From Allomyces macrogynus ATCC 38327 (lineage: Eukaryota > Blastocladiomycota > Blastocladiomycetes > Blastocladiales > Blastocladiaceae), in NCBI GenBank assembly GCA_000151295.1, contig GG745344.1:744753-808752 (forward strand): a stretch of DNA of 64,000 nt, read 5' to 3'. How positions within the stretch are numbered: the stretch's first letter is position 1; the number at the start of each line of letters is the position of its first letter. The notes beneath the pieces are model-generated. The model searched no databases, was not told where the DNA came from, and worked only from the letters and a program-made list of their open reading frames with translations. The position numbers and the translations under genes were made by a program. Positions 21,040-31,862 of the stretch are shown here, one piece after another.

Positions 21040-21720
21040 GGTCGTGGTTGATAGTTGGGCCTGTTAGGTCGAGCGGTGGTTGCGATTGGGATCCGGGGCA
21101 CGCGGTGCGTTTGCGCGGACTGGGTCAAGACTGGCGGGCACGGTGCGTCGTGGTCGTGGATTCGCGCTGGCCTTGGTCAGATTGGGCAGATTGCGGCTCA
21201 AGGATGGTGATCAGTGCGGTGGACAGCGGTGGAGAGCTGCATGTGAAGCGCTGGAAGCAAAGTGATGCCTTTGACATGCACGCGCCTTGGCCGTGCCGAA
21301 GCGTCGCGACGCGCCGCCAGCTCGCCGTTTTGCTCAACTTCAGTCGCGGTCGTCCCTCGCCAGCGACACCACGACGCCCACGACGGCAAGGATTCGCCTG
21401 CTCTGCATTCGCCCTCACCCAAGAAGCTGCAACCGTCCCCAACCAGACTGCCAGCAGCTCGTCGACCCGCGCGCATTGGACCGTCCTTTCCACAACAAGC
21501 GCGCTGCCGTTGATCACGTCCGTGTCTGTAACGCCCTCCTTCCCACAACGACTTGCGTCTGGCCAAGGAAGAACGACGGCGTCACAATGCATCCAATCCT
21601 CTAGCAAGATGATTTATGCCTCCACAATACCGACACAGCTCACGGTGCACGCGGCTCACTCTTGCGCACGTCGGCCCCACAGTCCTTTCCTGCAAAGACG
21701 CACACCCCATTAATCCCAGC
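21040..21720. promoter_or_regulatory. divergent promoter region, LYR protein / EB1
   Basis: 681 bp between divergent start codons. No gene inside; a purely open minus-strand frame of about 160 codons here lacks any domain and crosses both promoters. Confidence 0.4.
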
Positions 21721-22763
21721 ATGTCGACCAGCAACGAGTCGCGGCAAGACCTGCTTAACTGGATGAACGGCCTGCTCGGTCTCAACATCACCAAGATCGA
21801 GGAGCTCGGCAAGGGCTACGCGATTTGCCAGGTACGTTCGGCTCGATAGGCGATCGCTCTGTTAGCGGCGAAGACCGACTGACGGCACACGCGTCGTGCA
21901 GATTTTCGACTCGATCTATCTCGACGTGCCGCTGAAGAAGGTCAAGTTCAATGCCAAGCACGAGGTACGCGCGTATTCTCGTCCCAGTCGCGCGTGCGTG
22001 TGAGTTACGAGCTGACTGACACGCCCCCCCGCTCCCATTCCAGTTCGAGTACATTCAAAACTTCAAGATCCTGCAGTCGGTCTTCGACAAGCACAAGATC
22101 CCGAACGCGATCCCCGTGGAGCGGCTCGTCAAGCTCAAGTTTCAGGACAACATCGAGTTTTGCCAGGTGCGTGCCGGCGCGAGCGGCCTTTCCCACGATC
22201 CCTGCTCGCCCGGTCTAACGCGTTCTTTCCCCTCTTCCCAGTTCGTCAAGAAGTTCTGGGACACCTACTTCCCAGGCCACTACTACGACGCCGCGGGCCG
22301 GCGCGCCGGCGCGCCCGGTGCCACTAGCGGCGGTGCCGCTGTCGCCGCGCCTATCTCGGCGCCCTCTGCCGCGAAACCCGCCCCCGCCGCCGCTCGTACC
22401 GCTGCAGGCGCGCACCGGACGACGTCGAATCCCTCGCTCGCGCGTGGACCTGGCGCGCCTTCCGGCGCCTCACGTGCGGCACCCGGCGGCGTTGGTGCGG
22501 CCGCTCTCGCGCAAGCGCAGCAGCAAGTGGCCGACTTGTCGGCACAGGTGGAGGAGGCACAGGGCGCGCTCGATGCGATGGGCAAGGAACGCGATTTCTT
22601 TTACGGCAAGTTGCGGCAGGTGGAGGTGATGCTGCAGGGACTGCAGGAGCAGGGGCAGGAGCATGTCCCGATCAAGGATGTACTCGCGGTGCTGTATGCG
22701 GCCGACGATGGGTTCGAGAACGTCGAGCATGCGGATGCGGCGGCGGCCGTGGAGACGTTTTGA
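21721..22763 (+). CDS. EB1 family microtubule plus-end tracking protein
   Basis: Exons 21721-21831, 21902-21964, 22044-22166 and 22242-22763 give 272 residues, as in yeast Mal3/human EB1. The N-terminal calponin-homology domain binds growing microtubule ends: RQDLLNWMNGLLGLNITKIE, KGYAICQIFDSIYLDVPLKK, FEYIQNFKILQSVFDKHKI, FVKKFWDTYF. An Ala/Pro/Ser-rich linker follows (about 110-180), then the coiled coil and four-helix EB-homology part (DFFYGKLRQVEVMLQGL). The protein ends AAAVETF, an acidic-aromatic end reminiscent of the EEY/F tail that recruits CAP-Gly proteins, though less acidic. Confidence 0.97.
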
Positions 22764-23280
22764 GTGGGTCGTGGTTGAGGAGGAGAAGGGGAAGGGGGTC
22801 GCGTGAAAGAAGGCGACGCGGCCGTGGAGAAGCACGGGTTGGTTTCGCTGGATTTCCATGGCAATGCAAGATTGACGGCATGTTTGATTCACCGGCGAAT
22901 GCGCGCGTGTTTGTTGTCGTCGTCGTCGGTGCCCGAGAATTGGTGCTGTCGGTCGGGCCAGGCGACTGAGCAAGGCGCGATGTAAATGGTCGAGGCAAAA
23001 CCGTTGGCCATTCTACAGAGCCGACACAGATCGAATCGGGTGGACAAGCAAGACGAAGCACAGCCCAAGGAGAGGAGCGGCGGGAGGATGCAGACCAAAC
23101 AACGAGTGCAAACAAACTAAAGGGGGGGGGGGGGGGGAACAATCACAGACAGGACAGGACAGGTTGAGCAGCGGGGAAAACTGTGAGGAGGGGGAAAAGC
23201 ACGATGGAGCAATAACGGTTGCGCACAAAACACGGATACACGACACGGAGAAACGGAACGAAGCGACATGCGAGCATCAA
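22764..23280. other. intergenic between converging genes; contains G16 tract
   Basis: 517 bp between the EB1 and LEA2-protein stops, which face each other. It holds a run of 16 G at 23122-23137 followed by short aggac repeats. No gene seen. Confidence 0.5.
23122..23137. repeat. homopolymer run of 16 G
   Basis: Uninterrupted G16 (C16 on the other strand) flanked by aaactaaa and aacaatc. It could form a G-quadruplex, slip in replication, or be a sequencing artefact of uncertain length. Confidence 0.9.
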
Positions 23281-24883
23281 TCAGCTCGACTTGGATGTCG
23301 CCGCCGAGGTTGCATTGTTGATGAGCTGCAACACTTTCTGAATCTCGGCAAACTGCGACAAGTTCACGGGGCACGCAAACGCCTGCGTGTCCTTGTAGGG
23401 GTACTTGTACCCGAACGGCTTCAACATGGCGAGCCCGACCTTGAGCTCGTAGTAGACGCTCAGCTGCCCACCGCCCGGCGACCCGGACTGGGCGCCGCAC
23501 GCCGTGAGCATGCCCGACAAGAACGTCGACTGCGACTGTTGCTGCAAGTTCCAGGTGAACGTGACGGGGAAGTTGATGGGCGTCGTCGCCTTGGACTCGA
23601 TGTGAATATCGGTCGCGGTGCCATTGGCGATCCGGTCGGCGTCCTTGGACTGCGCCGACGACGGGTACCCCGCCATATCGAGCGACGCGATTCCGATCCC
23701 GAGCGCGTTCGGGTTGTTGACGGAAAACACAAAGTCCCAGTTGATGTTGACCGTGGCCGTGGCCGTGTTGAGCACGAGCGGTGACCGGTCGGTCGGTGCC
23801 TGTGCCTTGACAAACTGCACGGTCGGGATCTTGATGTACCAGAAGAGGAACGCGGCGGCCGCACCGATCGCGACGATCAGGAAAATCAACACGCCGCAGC
23901 AGCAGCACATGAAACTGCCGCCGCAGCAGCAGCACCCGCACGCGCGCGATCCGGCCGCACACCGGTCGCGGTGCCGCGGCAATGACGGCGCAGCTGGTGC
24001 ACCGAAATGCGGGCTCGACGTCGACAAGAACGGTGTCGGTGTGGGTGCCGGCGGGGTCGCCATGGCCACGGGTGCCGGCGACGAGTTGTACGAGTGACCA
24101 ACGCTATTCGACCGCATCGCGGCGAGAGACGCGGCCGTGTGCCCACCAGCACGTGCGCCCTCGGGGACTACCTTGTAGACGCCAATGATATTCTCCGAGT
24201 TGGATCGTGCGAGCTTGGCCGCCTCAGCCGCGCGCTGCTCCTCACGCTCGCGCAGTTGCTGGTCGCGGTAGTACTGCTCGCGCGCCGATCGCTCGTGCGC
24301 GTCGTTAGGGTCAAACGCCGACGGCGCAAACAGGACACTGCCGCCCACCTCCGACTCGTTGTCGTGCGGGGCCAGCGGCTCCGACGAATCGTTGTACGGC
24401 GAAGCGCCAGGATGGCCTGCGTTGCTGCGGTACGACAGCTGGTGCGTCAGGCCGCCAGAACCAGTGTTATACGACGTGACAGGCGGCGAAGCCGCGTACT
24501 GCGCCGGCGGCGTGCCGAACGCTGCGACCGGGGGCGTGCCGTACCGTGCAGGCGGCGTGCCGTACGGCTGCTGTTGCAGCGGTGGGGTCGCGGTCGCTTG
24601 GTAGGGTGCCGGCGCCGGCTGCTGGTGCTGCAGCTGCATGACCTGCTGCGACAGGTTCTGCGGCGGGGGCATGTAGTTGGACGTTCCCGTCAGGTAGCTG
24701 CCGACGTCGGACGAGCTGTCGCCCACGGTCGATGGCGGCGCGGCGCCGTAGGGCGACGGGTACCCGTACGCGGCGGTCGGGTTGGTGGGCGGCACGCGCG
24801 CCGACCCGGTTCGTTGCGGCTGCTGCATCTGCGGCTGCGGGTAGGCCTGCGGTTGCGAATACGCTTGCGGTTGCGAGTACATG

Positions 24884-24915
<32 letters not shown>

Positions 24916-25020
24916 ATATTGCGCTTGCTGCGATTGCTGTTGGTTGTACTGGTACTGCGGTTGCTGATATTGTTGGCCGGGTGGTGGCGGCGCGCCGTAC
25001 GGGCTGCCCGCGTTGTACAT
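23281..25020 (-). CDS. LEA2-like single-pass membrane protein with polyQ/proline-rich N-terminus
   Basis: Single exon of 579 residues. Residues 1-120 are Gln/Tyr/Pro-rich, with a polyQ run coded by a CAG repeat (24886-24915), resembling a prion-like cytosolic tail. About 340-375 is a Cys cluster (ACGCCCCGGSFMCCCCG) directly before a membrane helix (VLIFLIVAIGAAAAFLFWY), a likely palmitoylation site. The remainder (about 375-570) is an extracytosolic beta domain: IPTVQFVKAQAP, TATVNINWDFVFSVNNPNAL, with the NPN motif and topology of LEA2/NDR1-HIN1-like domains, and a final ACPVNL. Such proteins are poorly characterised in fungi; a lipid-binding or cell-surface role is only inferred. Confidence 0.7.
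24886..24915. repeat. CTG/CAG trinucleotide repeat coding polyglutamine
   Basis: About ten perfect ctg triplets on the plus strand read as CAG on the coding minus strand, giving a polyQ run in the LEA2-like protein. Confidence 0.9.
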
Positions 25021-25622
25021 GGTGGAGAATGTTCTGTGCCCTCACTGCAGCGAGTTGCGCGGGTTGGGTCGTGGTGGGCGTCGCGGTGGATGGGGAGAGC
25101 AGCGTTGATGGCGAGCGTGGTTTGTGGTGCCAAACTGCCAAGGCGCCGAAGATGGGGCCGCTTCTCAATGGAGCAACACAACGCCACACACAAATCGGTG
25201 CAACACCGCACCGCAGCCCTACCTTTTGCCATGGTTTCTGGTCTCGTTCTCTTCCCTCGCTCCCGCTTGGCAAACTCGCCAACGGCATACTTCTGGAAGT
25301 TTTTTAAGGTCGTCGGGCGACAAGCAGAATGGCCAGAGCGCTGACGGGGAAGGACCGCCGCGCGAACGACCATTTGCACGCTTCGGATGAGGGCGCCCCA
25401 ATCGCGGCCAAGTGCTCGCCACGATTCCCGCACGAAAGAGCGGGTTTCTTGGCACGTCGCTGACGTTCTCCACCAGAAAAGAAGTTCACCAGAGACGAAT
25501 TGATTTGGGTGATGCGTGGCCAAACGGGCCAACGACTGCAAACAGAAATGGTCATGACATCTTTGATCGTGCAAAAAAGGCCCCGTAGCGTCAACTGCTG
25601 CCTGCTACGACTGCTCTACATC
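25021..25622. other. intergenic, no gene seen
   Basis: 602 bp between two minus-strand genes. It should carry the promoter of the LEA2-like protein gene and the 3' end of none; only short shadow frames are open. Confidence 0.45.
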
Positions 25623-26435
25623 TTACAGTGCGAATGCTGCGACGGCCGCAAAGACCGCGGCCGCGACCGCCACCGCCGACGACACGGGTGCGGCCATGCC
25701 CGCAGCCGACGACTTGGTGTCACCCGACTTGCCACTGTCCGGGGTCGACGACGAGCCCGAGTTGCTCGACCCGTTACTCGATCCGTTGTTGCTGGAGTTG
25801 TTGGTGCTCGACGAGCTCGACGCGCCCGAGACCGACAGCGCGACACACCCGACCTGCTTGCCACTCGCGTCCGTGAGGACGAGTGACTTCTTGTCGAGCG
25901 CAGCCGCCGAGAGCGACGGGTCAATGATCACGCGCGTCGCCGACGCCTGGTCATTGTTGACCTGGTTCTGCGTCGCCAAAAAGTTGCCGTTCGAGACCGA
26001 CTTGGTTGCCGACAAGGCGCCGTACTTGCCGGACAGATCACCCGTCGCATACGCCCGACCAGTCGCTGCCGGAACGTCGCGGCGTCTGCGCGCCTGCGCG
26101 TATTTGCGGCGGCGCCGTGCGCTACTCGCTATTTGATAGCCCACACAAGTTTTCTGACCATGTTTTGGCCCTTTCTGTGTCTTGGGTGGCACCTTGGCAA
26201 TGGTCGAGGCGGCAGTCGCCCCAGGAGAGACGACACCAAGGTACTTGGGGTTGGTGTCGGCGCGGTAGCCCTGATCGGTGATGGTGACGGCAAACGTGCC
26301 GGACCCACCAGACGGAGTCACGGTGGCGGCAGCCGACGCGGCAGCGGCCGTCGGGGTCGCGGCTGCCGCGGTCAGGGTGGCCGCCGACAGGATGACCGCG
26401 AGGGCGGCAAGGAACATGGCGCGGCTGGAGGTCAT
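25623..26435 (-). CDS. secreted, probably GPI-anchored protein resembling the tail of Cu-only SOD
   Basis: Exons 26435-26193 and 26093-25623 give 237 residues. MTSSRAMFLAALAVILSA is a signal peptide. The end is a Ser/Asn-rich stalk followed by a hydrophobic tail (SSAVAVAAAVFAAVAAFAL) typical of GPI-anchored fungal wall proteins. Between them, YATGDLSGKYGAL ... ATRVIIDPSL ... KSLVLTDASGKQVGCVAL follows the order of the GDLSGKHG, TDP and RI-A-C-A landmarks at the end of fungal Cu-only superoxide dismutases. The metal-ligand histidine of GKHG is tyrosine here, and no HxH pair is seen, so catalysis is doubtful. The intron position (after AK) matches the paralogue at 28141-28709, supporting it. 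Family assignment is tentative. Confidence 0.6.
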   Translation of the reverse strand: MTSSRAMFLAALAVILSAATLTAAAATPTAAAASAAATVTPSGGSGTFAVTITDQGYRADTNPKYLGVVSPGATAASTIAKVPPKTQKGPKHGQKTCVGYQIASSARRRRKYAQARRRRDVPAATGRAYATGDLSGKYGALSATKSVSNGNFLATQNQVNNDQASATRVIIDPSLSAAALDKKSLVLTDASGKQVGCVALSVSGASSSSSTNNSSNNGSSNGSSNSGSSSTPDSGKSGDTKSSAAGMAAPVSSAVAVAAAVFAAVAAFAL

Positions 26436-28140
26436 GGTTGGTGTTGGTGGTGCGCTGGGAGGCGTGCAAGGTGGTACTTGGGAGATGCTGCCAAACGGCC
26501 GACGGTCAGCGGGTGCGGTCCTGTATTGAGTGCGCGTTGAGCCCGAGTGTTGCTGCCGCTGTGAGCGCGTGCGTGCCCCCGCGCGGGATGACATGGTTGG
26601 TACGCCGTCCCGCGCTGACTTTCGCCGGCCCCCTTGGATGGCGCTTGCGGTCCGGCGTGGTCGTCAGGCGCAGTCAGGCGCGAGCAGAAGCGGTGCGCGG
26701 CGGTGCGCTACGCAGCTTGTGTTCTACTGCCAAGCCTAGCACGCCTTCACTGGAAAAGCATCCCGGACCGGGTTCTGCCTGGGCAAACACACGCCCCCCT
26801 TTGTCAAACGACCTGCCGGCAGTCTGGAATAAAACACTCGGCGGAGCAGCGGATGGAGACTGCCAAGACGCGCGTGCAGCAGGGGGTGCCGATAGTGTGG
26901 GCAGGGGTGCTGGCGGAGCCCGCGAAGGTGTCGACCATGGTAGAGTGCGCGTTGATGCGTTTGCGGCTGGCCTAGAAGCGGAGACTGGGCGGAGAAGCAG
27001 GAGATCATATGCCCATCACAATCCCTTGCCGACGCATCCTGCACGTCGAAGACAGTGGAAGGGGCAACTGCAACAGCACAAGCGGCTGGAGCACAGCGGC
27101 AACTCGTTGTGAATATCACGTGTTGCACGATTTGCCTGAGAGACGGAAGAGCGGGGTCGTGGGCGAGCTTGTTGGGTTCCTCTGGCGAGTTGCTTCAATT
27201 TGTTGTGAGCCTCGTCCTCGGCCGACCTGGCGGTGGGGTGCAACAAACCTGTTGGCCATGTGGTGCAGCCCGCGCTGGCGCAGTTCACCATTCATGATGC
27301 GGCTCAGAGAGTGACCAGCATGGATCCGTGTGTCATATCTCAACATCCAGCAGAATCGTTTGCCCGTCATCCGACCTTATCGAACTGGACCGCGCCGCAA
27401 AAAAAAAAGAAGAAAGCGATTTGGTCTTCTCCACTGGCAGATCGCGCTCGCTCTGGAGACGCTGGTTCCAAACGGATGGCCTGTTTACTCACCAAGGCCA
27501 CTACACCAATCCACGCCTTGAAATCCTACACCGACCCATATGCAATTCAAACCCCTCATATTTCGTGCGGGCGTCTAGTTTGGATTGTTTAAACTGGCCG
27601 TCAACTCTGTGCAGGCAGGTGCCAGGCCAGTTCAAGGCTAGGAATGCACTTGATCCTGCATGGGGGGTCAATGTGATTAGGGCTTTGGCTCTTGTGATGT
27701 ACGTGCTCCTTCAGGACTATTGCCTTTTGAATTTATTGTCTTCGAGTCCGCTGCGACATGTGTGCTCTATTTACTTCCTCTCCCGGTCCAGTGTCGATCA
27801 CGCTCAAGAGTGGACGTGGTGATCGTTGCACAATTCGCTCACTTCCCTCACGGTTATGTTTCCGTGAGTGCCGCTATTTATGAGCGCAAGCGACGCTAGG
27901 TTCCGTCGGTCTGACTGTGACAATTCGCGCTTGTCAAACGACAAAATCAGCCTGGCTTTACTGAGACCGATGTCAGCGACTGCTGTCGCTCAATAATCGG
28001 CAAACGTTGCGACCAACACACAGACAGGTTGGGTGGACAAGAGAGAAAAATGATGACAAAATGATGAAATGGGATGAAGTGGCTTGACTTGAACGTATTT
28101 TCTGCTGCTGTGCGCGACGACTTGCTCTGCCCTGACCGAC
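26436..28140. other. 1.7-kb interval between the two paralogues, with an interspersed repeat
   Basis: No confident gene. It holds repeat copy 1 (27540-27724). Further down at about 27855-27880 a small inverted repeat (ctcacgg/ccgtgag, 8-bp loop) occurs. Composition drops in GC after 27.3 kb, as if it were repeat-derived. Confidence 0.5.
27540..27724 (+). repeat. interspersed repeat, copy 1 (about 185 bp)
   Basis: Begins atgcaattcaaacccc, passes through gcgggcgtctagtttggatt and ends gtgctccttcaggactattg. A near-identical copy in the same orientation lies at 46009-46193 and a truncated, more diverged one at 46296-46420. No coding capacity, no long terminal or inverted repeats; size and dispersal fit a SINE or a MITE remnant, but no RNA polymerase III boxes are convincing. 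Confidence 0.85.
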
Positions 28141-28709
28141 TTAGCTGTCGATGAGCGCGAGACAGGCCAAATGGCGAACCGGGGCGTTGGCCGTCATCAC
28201 GACGAGAGTTTTGCCGTTGTGCTGCACAGTTAAGAGGGTCGGATCCATGACGACGCGTGTGACCCCCGCCTTGTCATTGTTCGACTGCGTCTCCGAGATG
28301 ATTGTGTTCTGGTTGCTGACGCTCACCGTGGCAAGAAAACCGTACTTGCCCGCGAGGTTGCCCGACGCGTAGGCCGCCCTGTTGGCGCTCGACGCGACGA
28401 CATCGCCGCGGCCCTGTGCGTCACACGCGGCCTTGGCCGTGCACGCCTCGCGAATCGTAAAGTCGAGCCCATCATCGAGCAGAAGTTCTTGGCGGTGACT
28501 TCCACCTTGGCAATGGCTGCGGGCGCGGCAGCGCCTGGAGTACCGGCGAGGAAATCAGAGTGCGCGTTGGCATTGTAGAACTCGTCGCTGTTCCCAATGG
28601 TCTTGAGGTCAAGCAGCGGGTTCGCGATTGGCGTGGCCGTGGTGAGGACGGCGGTTGACAGGACGAGCGCGAGGGCGGCGGCGAGAATGGCGCGAGCGTT
28701 GCAGGTCAT
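28141..28709 (-). CDS. secreted protein, paralogue of the 25.6-kb SOD-tail-like protein
   Basis: Exons 28709-28506 and 28446-28141 (59-bp intron, donor AAG|gtggaa, acceptor cgcgag) give 169 residues. A signal peptide (ARAILAAALALVLSTAVL) leads. The shared core is YASGNLAGKYGFL ... NDKAGVTRVVMDPTLL ... KTLVVMTANAPVRHLACLAL, colinear with the neighbouring protein, including Tyr in place of the Cu-only SOD histidine. Unlike its neighbour it lacks the Ser/Asn stalk and the GPI-type tail, so it is probably freely secreted. Two extra cysteines lie in ACTAKAACDAQG. Without the intron the reading frame breaks at the same point as in the neighbour. Confidence 0.58.
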
Positions 28710-30007
28710 GGTTGCATTGGTCGGTTGCGTTGGTTGGGTCGCTTGCGATGCCTGGTCGGTCGACGTGAGGTGGTGGAGAAGATTGCCGCGGGGGAGCCGC
28801 TGGTATTTATGGGAGGCCGGGTCGCGAATGGCCGCTGAGTCGTGTGCTCGACAAGATTCGCGGCAAAGCACAACAGCGAGCGCGACGCGACTCTAGGATG
28901 GCTGTTTCGTCACCAAAGATGCCATGTGCGCAGCCGAGGTGCACCGAAAGATTGCCTTTGCGTTTGGCAGTGCAAAAGGTGGGAGAGGGGGCGAAGTCGA
29001 TCATGAGCAAGTACGGCATCAGTCAACGACGGCGATGCGCGCCGATTGTTCGGGGTTGGAAAGACAAGCAATGTTTCCGGTTTGACGGTTTCAAACGGTC
29101 GCCACTCTAGGTGACGTGAACGAGCAGCGAAGTTGAACCACGGGCGGGGATGGCGAGGGCTCAGCCAAAGTGCGCGTGGGCACCCTTGCGGCTGACCGTG
29201 AACCGGGCGCATATTGCGAGGACAAGAACAGGAAAACGGTTGCGCAGAGGGACGCGGCACAGCCACAGCCTCCGCCAGCCTTATCCGCTTGGTCTCTGGC
29301 AGCGCTCACCTTCGCCAACAAACGCAGCATCGACGTTTGTTTCTTACAACGCTCGCTTGGCAGCAAGCGGGGTGCGAGTGGTACTGGCTGACGGCGGATT
29401 GCGGTTTCGGCGCGCTGCTCACACGCCCGCGGCCATCAAGCATGACCCTCTCTACCTGCGCCAGTATCGCGTCTGCACGGCGCGGCTGACCTCGTCACTT
29501 TGCTTGGTAGATCAAGATACGCGACGCGGTCGCGTGTTGTGCCTGTCAGAGCTCTCGCTTCTTTTTCGTCCAAGTCGCACGCACGTGCTGGGTTTCCGAG
29601 CGCGGGACTTTTCGGCGGGTTGGTGCGTCGATCCTGTGGCTTCCCACAGTCTCGTCGCACAGAAATCCGTGCAAACGAAGGCCATTTCTATGCGAACTAC
29701 TGTGCTCTACACGAGCCACACCCTAGGTTTCGGGAATTTGCGGGCCAGGATCGGCGCGGTGATGTGGACACTCAGTCGGCTTTCGGCTTTCGCGTTGCTG
29801 ATCCGCTGTTGCCTTCAAGTTCTTCGCAAACCCTGAAGCGGATCGATCTGTTGCATGGACGAGAGAAGGGGCCGAGAACCCACCGCCGCTCAAACGCAAG
29901 TCTTTCAAGTCGGCTGCCGCACACCGCCACCACTTTTCAAGACGTGACGCCGTGCGCCCGTTTGCTCTCTCTCTCGCCTCCCCGCGCTTGCCCACCCCGC
30001 CCCAACC
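28710..30007. other. 1.3-kb divergent promoter interval
   Basis: Lies between start codons of the secreted paralogue (minus) and aspartate aminotransferase (plus). Short frames are open but show no protein signal. Confidence 0.45.
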
Positions 30008-31500
30008 ATGTACTCGTGTGTCTCGTCTGCTGCGCGCACCGCGCGCGTGCCCGGCCTCGTGCGCCGCGCCGCGTCGACCTGGGCCAATGTTAAGATGGGC
30101 CCGCCCGATCCGATTCTCGGTGGTATGATCCTGCTTAGCACGTTCGCGCCATGCTCCTACACGAGGATCGTACGCGCTGACGTGCCCTGCGATCTGAAAC
30201 ATAGTCACCGAGGCGTTCAAGGCCGACACGAACCCGAAGAAGATGAACCTGGGCGTGGGTGCCTACCGTGACGACGCCGGCAAGCCCTACGTACTCTCGT
30301 GCGTGCGCAAGGCCGAGCAGATCATGGCCAACAAGCACCTCGACAAGGAGTACCTTGGCATCACGGGTCTGCCCGAGTTCACCAAGGCCGCGGCGCGTCT
30401 GGCCTACGGCGAAGAGTCGTCGGTGCTCGACGAGAAGCGCGTACGTTTTACGTTTTCGTGCTTTTTGGGCTGCGTGATCGCGCCAACATTGATTCGACAA
30501 ACGAGAACATTCTTCGCTGACGCACGTTTGCTCTTCTTGATTCACCCGACAACAGGTGGCGATCACGCAGTCGATTTCGGGCACGGGCGCGCTGCGCATT
30601 GGTGGCGAGTTCCTGAACCGGTGGTACCCGCACGCCAAGCGCATCTACCTGCCGACGCCGTCGTGGGGCAACCACACGCCGATTTTCCGCGACTCGGGGC
30701 TCGAGGTGCACGGGTACCGGTACTTTGACAAGTCGACCAACGGACTCGACATTGAGGGCCTGCTCGCCGACCTGAAGGCCGCGCCCGAGCGGTCGATTAT
30801 CTTGCTGCACGCGTGCGCGCACAACCCGACCGGTGTCGACCCGACGCCCGAGCAGTGGAAGGCGATTCACGAGGCGATCGACGGCAAAGGCCACTACGCC
30901 TTCTTCGACATGGCCTACCAGGGCTTTGCCTCGGGCGACCCGCAGAAGGACGCATTTGCGCTGCGTCATTTCGCGTCGGAGGGTTCGATCGCCGGCGAGG
31001 GCCGTCTGTGCCTCGCGCAGTCGTTTGCCAAGAACATTGGTCTCTACGGTGAGCGTGTCGGCACGTTCTCGATTGTCTCGGCCGACGCCGAGGAGGCCAA
31101 GCGCGTCGAGTCGCAGCTCAAGATCCTTGTCCGCCCGATGTACTCGAACCCGCCCATGAACGGCGCGCGTATCGTCTCGACCGTGCTCAACACGCCCGAG
31201 CTGCATGCCGAGTGGCGCGGCGAGGTCAAGCTCATGGCCGACCGTATCATCGCGATGCGTGCCGCGCTCCAGAACCACCTCGTCGACGACTTCAACTCGA
31301 AGCTCAACTGGGAGCACATCACGTCGCAGATTGGCATGTTCTGCTACACGGGGCTCAAGCCCGAGGAGGTCGACCGCCTCAAGTCCGAGTTTGCCGTCTA
31401 CCTGACGCGTGACGGCCGTATCTCGATTGCCGGTATCTCGTCGGGTAACGTCAAGTACCTCGCCGAGGCCATGCACAATGTCACCAAGGACCGCGCCTAA
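30008..31500 (+). CDS. GOT2: mitochondrial aspartate aminotransferase
   Basis: Exons 30008-30122, 30205-30440 and 30556-31500 give 431 residues, as in other mitochondrial AATs. The PLP enzyme interconverts aspartate/2-oxoglutarate and oxaloacetate/glutamate and feeds the malate-aspartate shuttle. [20 protein letters not shown] is an Arg/Ser-rich import presequence; the mature start resembles [14 protein letters not shown], typical of GOT2. Catalytic landmarks: [12 protein letters not shown], the substrate loop [25 protein letters not shown], and the Schiff-base lysine in [17 protein letters not shown]. The C-terminal part has [10 protein letters not shown] and DGRISIAGI with the carboxylate-binding Arg region. 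Intron phases 1 and 0 preserve the frame exactly. Confidence 0.97.
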
Positions 31501-31862
31501 ATGGCGTCGTCGCGAGGAGCCGTCGTGCGGGCAATGGGTCGTGCCGTTTGAGGGGGGTTTGTGTCCTGCCGCCCTCGCGTTCGTCCCTGCCGTCTTATGG
31601 ATGGGACGTTGGCGGTGGGCCGACCATCCGCGATGCGGCTCCCCAGGACGGCCCAAAGGGAGGTCCGAGCGTCATGTTTTCGAATCGTGTTTCTCTCCTA
31701 TATCACCTCATAGGCAACTTATTCTTGTCGTGTTGGTTTCATCGTTATTTTCCCGTCATTGATCGGCGGCCTCTGCTCTGCCCGTTCAGATCAGTGTGTC
31801 AGGTCGCTCATTCTTCTCTTTCTTTTCTCAAATGGTGAACAAGCGTGAAATGTCGTGGAAGT
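31501..31862. other. intergenic, converging 3' ends
   Basis: 362 bp downstream of aspartate aminotransferase, T-rich towards 31.7-31.8 kb as expected for a 3' UTR. No gene seen. Confidence 0.4.

Noticed and set aside
26193..26594. Upstream extension of the SOD-tail-like protein to 26594
   Set aside because: Would bury the signal peptide behind 50 residues; the ATG at 26435 puts it at the N-terminus.
27855..27880. Small inverted repeat as a terminator or tRNA arm
   Set aside because: Only a 7-bp stem with an 8-base loop; no cloverleaf and bacterial-type terminators do not apply in this genome.
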